DNA from: Mantis religiosa
Lineage: Eukaryota > Arthropoda > Insecta > Mantodea > Mantidae
Assembly: GCA_030765055.1 (NCBI GenBank)
Contig: CM060951.1
Location: 48,623,791-48,687,790, forward strand
Length of the DNA stretch: 64,000 nucleotides
Direction: 5' to 3'
Part shown: positions 48,768 through 60,361 of the stretch, one piece after another
How the letters are laid out: every line of letters starts with the position of its first letter
Numbering within the stretch: position 1 is the first letter of the stretch
Made by a program: the position numbers and the translations under genes
The notes under the pieces: generated by a model
What the model saw: the letters and a program-made list of their open reading frames with translations, nothing else
The model's database searches: none
What the model was told of the DNA's origin: nothing

Positions 48768-48770
48768 GGT
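48380..48770 (-). repeat. Coding minisatellite in the gag coiled coil
   Basis: Repeated blocks such as ggccttcatttcttccatct, followed by ggtgatgttgtc and gccgtcttcattt, recur several times on the plus strand. They encode the MKAEL/MKTAN repeats, suggesting expansion by unequal copying during reverse transcription. Confidence 0.7.
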
Positions 48771-48792
48771 TGTAATGCTCGGTAATGTTATC

Positions 48793-48811
48793 ATCCCGCT
48801 TCCTGACACCA
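48793..48811 (-). promoter_or_regulatory. Primer binding site
   Basis: The minus strand reads TGGTGTCAGGAAGCGGGAT starting one base after the LTR end. Same type as the right arm of the inverted insertion at 21415-21432. The priming tRNA was not identified. Confidence 0.65.
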
Positions 48812-48812
48812 G

Positions 48813-50028
48813 TGTGACTTTGTGGGTTCGTGGAATAAAAAGTCCAATTTCACCACTCAAAAATGTGCTTTATTTCCACCGACTTACAGTTAAACTCTTT
48901 CCAATTACACAGAATTACTTGCTGCACACATTTACAATTCACCAGTTCGTCCGTTACAATTTCACTTGTACTCGCGATTACATCAACTCCGATACTCATA
49001 CACAGTTACGTACAGTCTTCCGTTGCACAATCCTTTCGTTCATTAACACGTCACTGACTAACACTGCCTTCTTACACCAAGAACTGTCCTCACTCACACA
49101 CTAACCAACTGACTGACTGACTGACTGACTCTCTGTCTGTCTGTAACTCTCTTTATATAGGAATATCGCCGGTTTCTAGTAACCAGGAGAATGTTCCAGA
49201 TTACGTAATTTCGAGAAACAGGTGTAGAGAAAACAGGCGACACAGTCATGTTTTTTCCCTGACCACAGTCTGTCACCACTACTGTCCGGCCGCTGTATGT
49301 TCGGCTCTGACATTTAGTGGCTGCAGGAGGTGGAGGGGGAAGGTTACTAGTACCAACATATAATAATGAGTAATTGAAAACATATCGTCAGAATTATCTT
49401 TATAATGAGAGTATAAGACTATATTAGCTTCAAAACATTGAAATACAACTTTTAATTTCATTATCATGCAAGATATTCTTTACAACATCACTCTATTCAA
49501 ATATTTCGTTCACACCTTTCACGCACACCAACTGCTTCTGTTGGTGATACTGGGAGTCTGTACATCCGGTGTCGTGGTCAGGAAGCTAAAACTGTCTGCT
49601 AGCGCCAATCAGCGTTGTCGCTGGTAGGCGTGGCTCCCGAACTCAACACCGTGTTGCCAGCTTCAATTTGTTTGAGCCACGTGGCCTAATAGCGGCTTGC
49701 GCTGGTGAACTTTTTTCGGTATATTTTTCGTGCGTGAATTCCGATGTTTAGTGTTCGTAAGTCCTATTATTATCGCTATTATAATAATATGGCTCCTGGT
49801 TCGTGTAATATGCAAGTACTGAAATATTTAAAATACACATTGTTCCTCTGCTTGAAATTCCCGCTAAAGAACTGGCAACAGCCTGCTTCCCCCTCTCGAG
49901 AAATGTCAGAGCCGAACATACAGCGGCCGGACAGTACAAGACAAACGAGGAGGAGGTGTGGCTAACCGAACCTCCCCTGCCTTCCGCTGCCAGCTGCTTT
50001 CACAGGGTGTTCCAGCGCTCCCGTTACA
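48813..50028 (-). repeat. 5' LTR, interrupted by a 653-bp TIR element
   Basis: LTR sequence at 48813-49281 and 49937-50028 (561 bp together) is separated by the element 49282-49934 and one copy of its TA duplication. The intact 3' LTR shows the uninterrupted site (caccactacaagacaaacg). Confidence 0.92.
49282..49934. mobile_element. MITE-like DNA element with perfect 34-bp TIRs and TA target duplication
   Basis: The left end ctgtccggccgctgtatgtt plus cggctctgacattt is repeated exactly inverted at 49901-49934, and TA flanks both sides (49280-49281, 49935-49936). The empty site is visible in the 3' LTR. No long ORF; the interior has a GC-rich patch (49500-49720) and a short frame starting MFSVRKSYYY with a donor-like GTAAGT, perhaps a remnant of a transposase first exon. 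TA duplication suggests a Tc1/mariner-like or other TA-specific parent. The perfect TIRs imply recent movement. Confidence 0.88.
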
Positions 50029-50774
50029 ATACCTATGAGTTTTCTTTACGTTACACAGAAAATGAGGCTATTTACAGTGGAGTAATAAACACTATACAAA
50101 TAAAAATATTTAGTAAATATTCTCCACTTATCTTAAGAAGCCGATGACAATACTTCTATTATGTTTTTGCGAAATTAATTTCATGAGCATTTGCCCACAT
50201 CTTCAGTCAACACACTTCGTTGTCAAGGATACCATGCATTTACGTATTTACGTATTACCAACATCTGAAGACGAAACAAACCTAAAAACAGAATCAATTG
50301 CCGGTATATCAAAATTCATTATGCGATTTTTATTTTCTAAAATAAATATTTTTTCCCAAACTATTAAATCAATGGGAACATTTAATTGTTTTAATAATTT
50401 AACTTCGGGATTTATTTCACGGTTAAATGACCAAAAATGATCTGCTACGGCCATTTATCAATTTGTTTATATCTAATGTTACGAAAATGTTCTTTCTTTC
50501 TGGTTTCCAAACTACGTTTCGTCTTTCCAATATAAACCTGATCACAATCTAAACAATTAAATTGACAAATACAAGATATTTTATTATTAGGAATTTTATC
50601 TTTTTTAGAAAATTGTAATAAATTTTAATATTAATTTATTTTGAGGAACTAAAGTTATGCCAACTTCTTTAAAAAAAAATTGAAAATGTTTATTAACCCA
50701 AGTATGGTAAGTAAATTTTTAAGTAAGTATTAAGATAAGTGGAGAATATTTACTAAATATTTTTATTTGTGTAG
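50029..50774 (-). mobile_element. Penelope-like 3' end with terminal inverted repeat
   Basis: The minus strand encodes CICQFNCLDCDQVYIGKTKR then SLETRKKEHFRNI, a 1-bp frame break, then ADHFWSFNREINPEVKLLKQ and LIVWEKIFILENKNRIMNFD with the stop after SSSDVGNT. The 3' tail is at 50040-50245. A 45-bp segment at 50092-50136 recurs inverted at 50730-50774, so the copy is bounded by inverted terminal pieces. The 47-50 kb gypsy element lies at its 3' tail. Confidence 0.78.
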
Positions 50775-50779
50775 TTTCT

Positions 50780-51640
50780 TTACGTTGTTTGCAGAAATAT
50801 TAATCTTTCTGTTTATTATGTGTTCCTTTTCTAAAATATTGTTCATTTTTATTCACTTTTTCGTGTTGTCGATGTGCATCTGTTATCAAAGCGGAGGCCA
50901 AGTTCTGCATAAAGGTAGCAAAGCGAGAAAGAGGAGATTTTAGAACCAAGTTTAAAAGTTTATCGTTGCTGCTCAAATAAGCTTCTTGCTGACACTCACG
51001 AGCAGGGCTCGAGAAGTCAAAGTTCATCTCTTCAGACTGCTAACTTAAGATACAACGATACACTTGCAAGACTTCTGAACTCGTGTTTTCAAAGGATACA
51101 CTACACATAACAAACTGTACAGACTCCGAGGTAAAAGTCAACTAAATCGCTTTCTGTAAGGTTGAGACGACACCAGTATTTCTCGATATTCCAAACCGAT
51201 ACTGATTTTTCAGCACTCAAAATCTATACTTGATATTCATCAAATAGAAATCGTATAAAGGCAATAACTTCATCAAGGAATTATCATGCAAACATAAGTC
51301 CTTTTGTATCATATATTCTGATTCTGTAATTTGGTATTCTCCATACTCCAATGGACAATTTATATTTCCATTGCACTGCATTTGGAGATTGTACATCCCT
51401 TATTTTTAATGCAAACTAACTCCAATAGAACTCCTCGTTTTCCCCCTTTCGTAATTTCATACTGAAAATAATTTTGAATAACTTGTAATCCTTATAAAAT
51501 ATTATAATAGTAACATAATATTTTACCTTACAAATATTAACCGTGTATTTCACAACATTCATGAATCTCGTGCAATAAAAATTAAATGGTATGGCTGTGG
51601 AATGAACTTCTCCAACCTTATACATCGATAATCAATAGCA
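50780..51640. other. No gene recognised
   Basis: A 75-codon minus frame at 50800-51027 is polar and unassigned; otherwise AT-rich. Confidence 0.4.
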
Positions 51641-51644
51641 TATA

Positions 51645-52523
51645 CGAGGGCTGTTCAATAAAGACAACGTACCTTTACTCAGCCTTAAAATGTTCATGGT
51701 CATTCTCAAAATAGTCTCCCCTGAATGCGATGCATTTGTCCCAGCGCTTCTGCCAGTCTTCAAAGACATGGTGGAAACCATGTTTTGAGAGATCCTTCAA
51801 AATCACATCCGCAGCCTTCACCACTGCTTTTTAGGATGCATAATGCCTCCCACGTAGGCGTTTCTTCAAGTTAGGGAATAGAAAAACGTCACATGGGGCT
51901 AAATCCAGACTATACGGAGGGTGAGGGTTGCACTTCACGTAGATTTTAGCAAATATTCAGAAACAACATTGGCAATATGCGGCCGCGCATTATCGTGGTG
52001 CAGCATCCAGCCTGCTTCATGGAAATGTGGTCTCTTGCGCCTGATATGGACTTGCAATGTTTTCAGGACATTCCTGTAGTATTGTCTAGTTACTGATGTG
52101 TGTGCAGGTACAACATGCTGATAAACCATTCCATGAATATCAAAGAATGACATGACCATAACCTTTCCAGCAGAAGCAACCACTTTTGCTTTTTGGGGGG
52201 TTGGTGATGAAGGAGATTTCCACACTGAGCTTTCCTGCTTGCTCTCAGGATCAAAATGATGTAGCCAAGTTTCATCAACAGTGATTAAGTTTGAAAGAAA
52301 CTCCGGATCTTCCTCTAACATCAACTTTAACTGTGTGTTACCTCCGTTGCAGCGGTAAGCGATACTGAACATATCTAAACTTGCCTGGTTCTCACAGGCG
52401 GGAACCAGGAGTACCAACAATGAGACTATTACGGCGTGTTTGTCTCACATTAAGCTAACAGAATATAATAAGATTGAATTTTAGTGCGAAAAATTATGAT
52501 CATTCTTTATTGAACAGCCCTCG
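51645..52523 (-). mobile_element. Mariner element with TIRs and TA duplication, internally deleted
   Basis: 879 bp with ends cgagggctgttcaataaaga / ctttattgaacagccctcg, flanked by TA. Same family as 24229-24729. The transposase N-terminus is mostly absent. Confidence 0.9.
51935..52420 (-). pseudogene. Mariner transposase fragment (DD34D type)
   Basis: 161-codon minus frame with LKLMLEEDPEFLSNLITVDE (first Asp), TWLHHFDPESKQESSVWKSP, and HEAGWMLHHDNARPHIANVV (second Asp). The frame breaks near 51935; the continuation with LDLAPCDVFLFPNLKKRLRG (third Asp) and the C-terminus lie at 51680-51930 in another frame. HTH region deleted; dead. Confidence 0.88.
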
Positions 52524-52529
52524 TATATT

Positions 52530-53685
52530 TATTTTATAAAGACATAAAAACTCTTAACACGGGAAGTATATGTTATATTCGTAGGTTAAACACTTCTATA
52601 ATCCTCTAACATTAGCACTATATGGAGACAATGCTTCTCTTTAGTGTCTCTTTTTTATATCTGTGGTAGATAAAGGAAGCATTTGATTACATCTTGTGCA
52701 ATTCTGCGTAGCTGCAAAACCATAAGACATCGACAAATGCTTATGACTCAAAAATACAGATCTTGTTAAACCACGTACGTTTTGTATATATACACAGAGT
52801 TATATACAAATGAATTGACGTTTGTTAGTCTCTTATTTACGCACCACAAAAAAGACAAAAATATTATGTAACATAAAGCTCTATAGTGATTAACTTGTTG
52901 TATTTCAACTTCACTTCCAAATGCAGAACCAGTAACCAACTAATCTAAATTTGTTTTATTTGCATAGGTAGATAAGTTCAGACAACTTCTATTGCCGGTA
53001 CGGAGTTCGCTTGGTGAGCTAGTATAAAATAATTTTTTGCTCATTTCTCTGAAACATTTGCAGCTATTAGTTTAAAATTGCCGTATTTTATAGCATTATT
53101 TCATGAAGGGAAGAATGCTGTCAGTATTTCTTTTGTATCTTTTACACTATGCAAATAATGGAACTTTAGAGCCAGGATCTAGGGAGCCATTTATTAAAAA
53201 TTTACTATTTCTTTAGCCCTTAATTTTTCCCAAAACAATATGTAACTAAACTATATCTGTGAATTTATTTCAGTGAAACTTGCGTAGGCGGGAAAGCTAA
53301 GTGTTTAAGATTATTGTGTATCTCGTGGAGAAAGTCATGTACGTAAATGTAACCCATCAGACTCTATTAAAGCTGTTCTCTGTCTCTGTGTAGTGTAAAA
53401 TGAAGAATAATGTTGCGAATAATTCGATCAGGAATATATGTACGAAATTTATAATCTTCAAAATGTCGAAAAATAATTTATATTTTCATCTTGTATATGT
53501 TTCCAAGTTAGGTGAACCACGTGTTCTCCAAATGCACAGAATTAATCCATATTGTACAAAATAACAGATTTTTGCATGGAAATGTTCGAAAACACTTGTC
53601 ACAAAAGAAAAGATGACGGATAAATTGTATTATATCTCTTTAAAATAAATGTCAAAGGGATCTTTTCTTAGTTATTTTATAGTTT
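52530..53685. other. AT-rich, nothing recognised
   Basis: No features supported. Confidence 0.5.
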
Positions 53686-53689
53686 CCAA

Positions 53690-53895
53690 TACGAGTCAAA
53701 TGGCGAATTTAATGTCATGACGGCAAGTCGGCCATGATAGTTCAATGGGTTAGAGCGACTGGACGGAAAACAGGACATTCGTAGTTCAAATCACGCTCAT
53801 GGCACTGAATTTTTCACGTTGACTCTATGTATAAAAAACCTTAGCCTATATACGGCTAGTATGAAGAAATGATTAATTTCCATCAATTAACATGT
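53690..53895 (+). mobile_element. SINE family C copy, most complete
   Basis: 5' block cgagtcaaatggcgaattta, tRNA-like head (ggccatgatagttcaatggg, box B diverged), ctgaatttttcacgttgact, and 3' block ccttagcctatatacggcta to gattaatttccatcaattaa. Confidence 0.85.
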
Positions 53896-53968
53896 TTGAC
53901 TGCTTAAATATCTGAAATATTAGCGTATGATAATATTAGCGAAATAGATTCTAACATTTACTCTGTGT

Positions 53969-53975
53969 GTTTATT

Positions 53976-54006
<31 letters not shown>
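53969..54006. repeat. (CT)n tract
   Basis: CT-rich simple repeat with a few T interruptions, adjoining the end of the next SINE. Confidence 0.85.
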
Positions 54007-54007
54007 T

Positions 54008-54137
54008 TAATTTACGTCCTACAATGTTAGGTCATATCGGACGATGAATGAAACAGATGAAGAAATGATGTTCAAATGAGTCCAGTCCACAGAGTTTAGA
54101 GTTACTTGACATTCATATTTAAGGATAAAGCAAAGTC
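54008..54137 (-). mobile_element. SINE family A, 3' half
   Basis: The minus-strand 3' block (catcgtccgatatgacctaa to taggacgtaaatt) and lower body are present; the copy stops within the body before the head. Confidence 0.8.
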
Positions 54138-54529
54138 ATGTCTATAAGTAGTGTGATCGATATAAAAGATCTGAACGCCCAGCACTTACAGAAGTAGCAG
54201 TGGAAGGAGTTTAGGCGGAGGTATCAACAAGTCCGAAAAAATCAATAGCTTGGAGTGAGTGTTCCTCGAACTACACTATGGAGTATTGTGGGGAAATAAA
54301 AATTTCATCTGCACAAATATTACAACTCATATCAGAAGAAGATCCTGATAGCGTTTGGAAATGTGCAAGTTTTTGATTGAGATTGAAGGAGGACTCAGAC
54401 TTTGTGACCAAAATTATGTTTTCGAAGAAGTCAATTTTTACATTCTCTACTTTGAACACGTACTTTAAATTACTCTATTTCTGAAGCCCTTAATGAGTAT
54501 TACAGCTCTCAGCATAAACTTTCCTCTGA

Positions 54530-55105
54530 AGCAAAAAGAAAACAAAGATAGATTAAAAAAGATCTCAAAAATTTAAAAAGTTTAATTGAAGAATGTCACA
54601 AAATTATCCAAAACTTCAAGAACTACAGAAAAGAATTATATTACGGTGGATACCTGCACATTGTGGAATTGCTGGAAATGAATCAGCTGATTTTCTTGCC
54701 AAAAAGGTGCAAATTTAATTCAGAACAAAAGTAAAAACTTACCCTTTACATCCATAAATAGATTAATCAAAAGAAAATATAAAAACAAACAAAACCAATC
54801 AATATCTAACAAAGCCAAAGATAAAAAATGGAACATTTTAATTAAAAATCCAGAAATTATTCCAGAAATCCCACGTGAAGCTGCAGTAGCAAATTTGAGA
54901 TTACTTACGGAACATGATTATTTGGCCAAAAACTTACACAGAAGAGGAATTTATACAAGTCCCAATTGTCCTCTGTGCAACAAACAAGAGGAAATGAATG
55001 AAGAACATCATTTAACCTGTGAAGCCCTACCTGCCGGACCCACTACACAGAAATATTGGAGAGCAAGAGAGCTAATGGCTTCATTGCCAAAGCCTAGCAT
55101 TTGAA
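54530..55105 (+). pseudogene. LINE 3' end: RNase H and CCHC zinc knuckle
   Basis: From about 54620 the plus strand reads KRIILRWIPAHCGIAGNESA then DFLAKK, the RNase H motif of I/R1/LOA-type non-LTR elements. After a frame change it continues through DKKWNILIKNPEIIPEIPRE and LTEHDYLAKNLHRRGIYTSP to NCPLCNKQEEMNEEHHLTCE, a C-x2-C-x9-H-x4-C knuckle, and a stop at 55104. RT is missing. Confidence 0.8.
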
Positions 55106-55720
55106 AACAACAACATTCGCTACTAATGCGTACTTAAACTATTCGTAGGGGAAGTGTTGTTTCGAACCAAAAATTCGATACGAAATTTCTATTGAAATAT
55201 GCATTTAAAGACCTCGTGAATCTAAAAAGAATGTGTGTATGTCTGTGAATAGCATATCTCAAAAACGAACAGCCGGTTGTAGAACAATTTTGATATGGCG
55301 TTTTAGTCCGCCACAAGTTGCGACGCTCTTTGAAGAAGTTTCATGAATTGCGTGTTGAAATTCATTAGGCGTCGAAAGTTTGTAAGAAATTACTTCGTAA
55401 CTTTTTAAAATAGGTTTATTCATTGCGTTTTAAAGTGATTTGCTGACGATTTCTCAATCGGAACATGACAGGCGTCGTCACGGGCCGATGTCCTTTTCTT
55501 CCTCAAAGAATGATTTACCAAAATAAAATAAATGACATGTTAAATTTTTCTATAATAGATTAAATTTAAGTCTAGATCAGTTATCACAAGATGATACAGC
55601 ACGAATGAAATTAAAATCCCTCCAATGTATTCACTTTTTAAAGTTACTAGTATCAATCCCTAAACGTCCAGCTTCTTCGGCGATCAGGTTTCATCTCTCG
55701 CGTCCATCTTCAAAGACGGT
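55106..55720. other. No gene recognised
   Basis: AT-rich sequence after the LINE end; no clear repeat. Confidence 0.45.
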
Positions 55721-55726
55721 TGTAAT

Positions 55727-56309
55727 GGTAGTTTTTATTTGAATTGAAAATGAGTTTAGTTTTCTGATCAGACTATTAGTGGGCCATGTAATGACAATAC
55801 AAAAAATGATGAACGGTTGTTAGGGGAATAAAATCAATAATCTTCGTAGATATATGTTCTGTAATCTTGTTTCACGGGGATAAAAAAATGTCGCAGTGAA
55901 TATAAAAGATTTGTAATGGAAAATGAATAATCTTCAGAAAGAGATATTTTGTAATCGTGATAGTGATGAGTGGACATGCAGGATTGAGGAATTTTATGTA
56001 ATTAACGAAACTATTTATTAAGGAAGTAAGGATTTATCGATATGCTGGAGGTAAACTGCAATGAATGACTAGGAAGGAAAGTTCATGTAAAATGTAATCC
56101 ATATTATACAATTAAATTATATATTACGAAATTGGACTTATCCAAAATTTTATTTATTTCACTCGACCACGAGAGATCTCATGACTCTTATTTGATTAAA
56201 CACGATCATCAAGAAACAATTCAAACTACAACGAAGTAACCCTGTTACATTTGGCTTTCCGATTAGGGTCTTCGAAACAGTCAACGTGCATCCTATCTGC
56301 AACGAATAG
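55727..56309 (+). repeat. Repeat family E, copy 2 (contiguous)
   Basis: Matches 30410-30790 and 31545-31733 in order, without the intervening 750 bp. No ORF. The 3' limit is shared with copy 1 at ...gcatcctatctgcaacg. Confidence 0.7.
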
Positions 56310-57140
56310 AAAATCTTGTTACACGGTCAAACTTATTCTCATGCAATTTAAATTAGTATAATCCTTCAAATACGTCATTTTCTTAAATTATTGTCTTTTT
56401 ACCACACGTGACTGTCCTCTCCGATGATCAAACTTATTCTAATAATACCCCCCCCCCCTAGAGATTACCTACTGATTTTCTTCCCCACAACAATCATGCT
56501 TTCTGTATATCGACGTCACTCGTAGCAACCTATATACATGACTTATTTATTTTTAAAATTTAATTTTCTAATCTTAATTTAAATATTATAATATTTTCAA
56601 ACATACTTTAATGTTTTTAAACTTTAAATAACATTATAAAACAAATAAATAACACTGACTTTTTCGAGGCTAAATATAAAACTGTTACATGGTTAAATAT
56701 TGAACTTCGCATTTAAGTTCAGCATCTTCCGAAGAAGCGACATGTAGATGTTAAATAAACCCTGATGCGCACGCTCTCCGTCGATATAAATATCTAGTAG
56801 ATCTCCTCAGCTTCCGCATTGATCTCAGGCTTGCTCTGTAGAGCCATGAGATGTAATTCTCAGGATTTGCGAAGGTAACGTAATTTGTAATTTATTTCTC
56901 ATTTTTCCTTTTACAACATCAAATGGAAGTCCAAAATCAAGATTACAATTATAAAATCCATACTGAAAAATCCCATATATTCCTAAATCCTGAAAATCCA
57001 CCATTGACTAATAATTCGGTCCCCGTACACCTAACCCTAGGTTTTTGTGTATCGGAGGCCCTCTACTCCTTTTTACAGATTTTGCCACTTCACCTATCCC
57101 ACTCTATATTTTTCTCTTAATTGTTCTTAGCTCTCTCTTT
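56310..57140. other. No gene recognised; short C10 tract at 56449-56459
   Basis: AT-rich with a homopolymer C run, unusual for this window. Short frames only. Confidence 0.4.
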
Positions 57141-57149
57141 TTAACTTTC

Positions 57150-57650
57150 CTTAAATAATTCCCTATATTTCTCCTGTTCTTTTCCCCTTTTACTGACAAC
57201 ATTTTTCTAATTACTACTTCAACCCCCAAATTGTCCCATTTACGTAGCCAGGCCTGCTCTCTCCATATGTTTGTTTGACTACAATTTAATATTCAATGGA
57301 AATCTGCATTCTCTTCTCCACACAATGAACATTTATCTAGCTCCCTCTCTTGACCTATACCTTTTCAAATTTCTCACTCCTGTTCTCGCCCAAGCAAAAC
57401 CTTCTCGCCCTAACTTACTACATATATCTATAAATCCTTCCTTCCCTCCCCCAGGTTGTTTTTATTTCTATATATAATCTCAGTGAGCTTTTGTCACTTG
57501 TATTGGCAAAAATGTCTTGTCTGTCAATATCTTCTAAACTTAGCTTAACTTCTTTCCAGAAGCCTCTATATCCATACTCTGTATTTATCCAAGAATGACT
57601 CATACCTATCTGCTTCAACACATCATTCATTTTATGTGCCCAAGACCCAC
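57150..57650 (-). pseudogene. LINE C-terminal fragment
   Basis: The minus strand reads HKMNDVLKQIGMSHSWINTE then FWKEVKLSLEDIDRQDIFAN, then in shifted frames GVRNLKRYRSREGAR and a Cys-poor remnant of the terminal zinc knuckle. The WxxxVKxxLxxIGxxxxW...RQxxxxxxxxS pattern with a following RYR-Cys block is the post-RT region of non-LTR elements. A different element from 54530-55105. Confidence 0.55.
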
Positions 57651-57654
57651 CCCA

Positions 57655-58960
57655 GTTACTTCTCTTTTGAATATGAAAACAGGTAATGTAAGAAACAATA
57701 CAGAGTTAAAGGTTTTTTCTTTATTCAAGTTTCATTCCTTTAAAACTTGATATGCAATGCTTAAAATATCCCGATCACCTCGGTAATATAATTACATGTT
57801 CTAAAACCAATATATTAAAAATTATGGATTTCTTAAAAAATTTGAGAGATAGAACGTTACATAGATCTGCTCTCGCTGCCAGCCCAACGCGAAGTGAGAT
57901 GTAGCGACGCTACCAACGGATCGATACTTTAGGCAACCATTGATTTCAAATCAGTACTCATTTATTATCATTTTACTTCTTCTTTCTAATTTAACTGTTA
58001 TTTACTGTGTACATTCTTATTATTATATGTCTCTCTTATTCTCTTCTTAATTATAATATATAAATGTTTCTTTTAATCTGTCTCTATAATTTTATTACTT
58101 ATTTAATGCATCGTTACACTAATGACGTCAAATAAAATCTCCTACTATTAAGATCCAATTAATTTCAGTATCAACCCCCACTCCAGATTATCAATTAAAT
58201 TGGAAAAATATTTCGGCAACGTTTTCCTGCAAAATGGGTGTAATGGTTTCGATTAAAATATCAAGAGAATTTCATGGGAAAGGAAATTTATATCTTGAAT
58301 TTTATGGGAATCTCCTCAGAAGTGCTCTTCATTGCAAATGGTTTTTGCATAACTAATAAACCGTAAGCGATGGACAATATCGTATTACACAAAAAATCTA
58401 GAGATATACATTTCTGTGAAACGACCCTATTTCGTAGATATTCCCTGTTATTTGTTTAAATTTTCCAACACTTATCCTTTTATTAAATGTGAAGTGAATT
58501 AAAATATTTTTACTTCTTGACCATACAAGGCGAATGGAATATAAAGGCCACTGTATAGTGACTGAACCTTAAAATATTTGACTCTTAAGACTTACGTATT
58601 CCTATATTCCCTCGCATTCTGTAAGAAAATCAGCAATACGATAATGCTTATGTCGGACACCACGAAGTAGATAGCATTTGTTATTAAGAACGTTTGTACC
58701 AAAGTAGAGAAACACTTGGAGAGTGCACACATCAGATTTTTCATATTAAGCAGTTAATCAGTTTGCTAAGCAACATTTTTAAAGTAAAACGTATATGAAT
58801 TTTCCTAATCTATGAAGAAGGAAAAAAGGATAAGAAGAAAAATAAGAAGAAAATGCTTAGGAGGAATTTACCTCTAGAGACCAGTTTGTCGAACCCATAC
58901 GTAATGAGTGGAAGCAATCTAGCGGTGAAGAGGGGGAAACGCAAAGCATGTCGTAGGGTA
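57655..58960. other. AT-rich, nothing recognised
   Basis: No supported features. Confidence 0.45.
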
Positions 58961-58974
58961 TAGGATATATCGAG

Positions 58975-59165
58975 AGGGATGGCTCTGGCGGTTTGGTCTG
59001 TGACCCGCATTCGAGAGTCTCGGATTCGATTCCCGTAGCCGACCTAACTGACTCATGGTTTGTTCTCGTGTTTTTCCGAATGCTGGGTAGGTTGATTACA
59101 TTTCTCCATTTCATCTCCATCATCATTTCATATAATCTTTCATCTACCTCTTTCAAGGTAGAAGT
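58975..59165 (+). mobile_element. tRNA-derived SINE-like repeat (family F)
   Basis: It contains a good box B (tctcggattcgattcccgta) preceded by ggctctggcggtttggtctg, and a body with tggtttgttctcgtgttttt. Only one copy is seen here, so family boundaries are uncertain. GC-rich repeat-like sequence continues to about 59470. Confidence 0.5.
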
Positions 59166-59757
59166 GTAGGCGGTGGATGGTAGGATAATATGCTCTAAGT
59201 AAACCAATTCTTTCTCCATCAGGACAGTTGCCGGTCTGGTGGGACCGGACCACAGTGGGTGAGATGCCGGTTGTACTGGCATTCCGGAGAATTTCCAACG
59301 GGTAAGTGTAGGGACGCTGCCCTCTGCATTGCCGTGGCTTCTTGGGACGGCCACCCTCTCTCCTCTCGCCTAATCCTTCCTCCCCCGGCTGCCCTACTTG
59401 GAGCACAGGTACAATAAATCAAGTTTGGACCTCCGTGCCGAGTCTCTTCCGAAATAATCCAGTTCCAGTATAGGATATACAACAGATGGGGACACCTCGC
59501 GACCTTAGTAGGTTTATTGCAACTGCCTATTTCCAGGCGGAAGAATCCAAAATTCCCTTATAATTGCTCTCCCTAAGACCCGTCCCAATAATGGAGCTGC
59601 CCATGAATGACTGTTAAGCAAGCAGCCCTCTTATATGCACAAGAAATATATACACGCCATCTTTTGAGCATTGGCACACACAATGAAACCTAGAAACATC
59701 CCTGAAGCACGAGAAGGCAACAGAAGGAAAGGTGAGCCAGGGAAAACAAATGAATGA

Positions 59758-60100
59758 ATGAATTCCTGTATTTCCTTTAAGTGGAACATAGGACCCTCTG
59801 AACCGCGCAACCTTGAGCCCAGTGGGTTGAGGATCAGAGGTTTCCTGATCAGTGAGATTCCGGGATGAGTGATCAGCCCAACGCCAGAAGTGAAAGCACC
59901 AGAAAGATGAGGTGATAGGGAAGATGATGATGGAAGAATGGTGGAATGCTGCTGAGGAAACCGGAGGACCCGCAGAAAGCCCGCCCCAGCTCCATGTTGT
60001 TCACCATAAATCTCACTTTGCGGTCGCCTCGGTTCGAACCTGGGCCGCCTTGGTGAGAGCCACGCGGTCTAATCACCCAGCCATGGTGCCGCCAGGGGAA
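59758..60100 (-). mobile_element. SINE family B copy (tRNA-derived)
   Basis: The minus-strand head gcaccatggctgggtgatta, then box B caggttcgaaccgaggcg, then gaccgcaaagtgagatttat, ggtgaacaacatgg and a long body ending near ggaaatacaggaatt. The head and first body blocks are shared with 61933-62165. Confidence 0.75.
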
Positions 60101-60361
60101 GCAAATCGTGGTAGATAAAAAGCCGCTCAGCAATCGTCTACCGATCAGAGAAAACGCATAAAGTCCTCAAACTGGGATTGGACGGTCAAAGGGAATTAGA
60201 GCAGGTACGTCCCAAGGGTGGCCTTTGTTTTTTTTTTATAAAAAATATATATCTATGTATATAGATATACATTTTTCTCTTTTTCTTATTTAACCGATTT
60301 TTCATTATTTCCGTTTATTTTCTTATCTATTTTCCTAATTTCACAAATATTCACTATACAC

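Larger units (their letters stand above)
47062..50028 (-). mobile_element. Young non-autonomous gypsy-type LTR retrotransposon (family A LTR), with a nested insertion
   Basis: Two LTRs in the same (minus) orientation, a primer binding site, one long internal frame and a polypurine tract are all present. The element is flanked by ATAC on both sides (47058-47061 and 50029-50032), a 4-bp target duplication. By eye the LTRs differ by about five substitutions and one GACT unit in about 557 bp, so the insertion is recent. Internal sequence is only about 1.2 kb and lacks protease, most of RT and the integrase core. Confidence 0.92.

Noticed and set aside
54140..54300. Possible HTH remnant (SVPRTTLW-like) of a pogo/piggyBac-type transposase
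   Set aside because: Only a few residues match and frames are broken; too weak to call.
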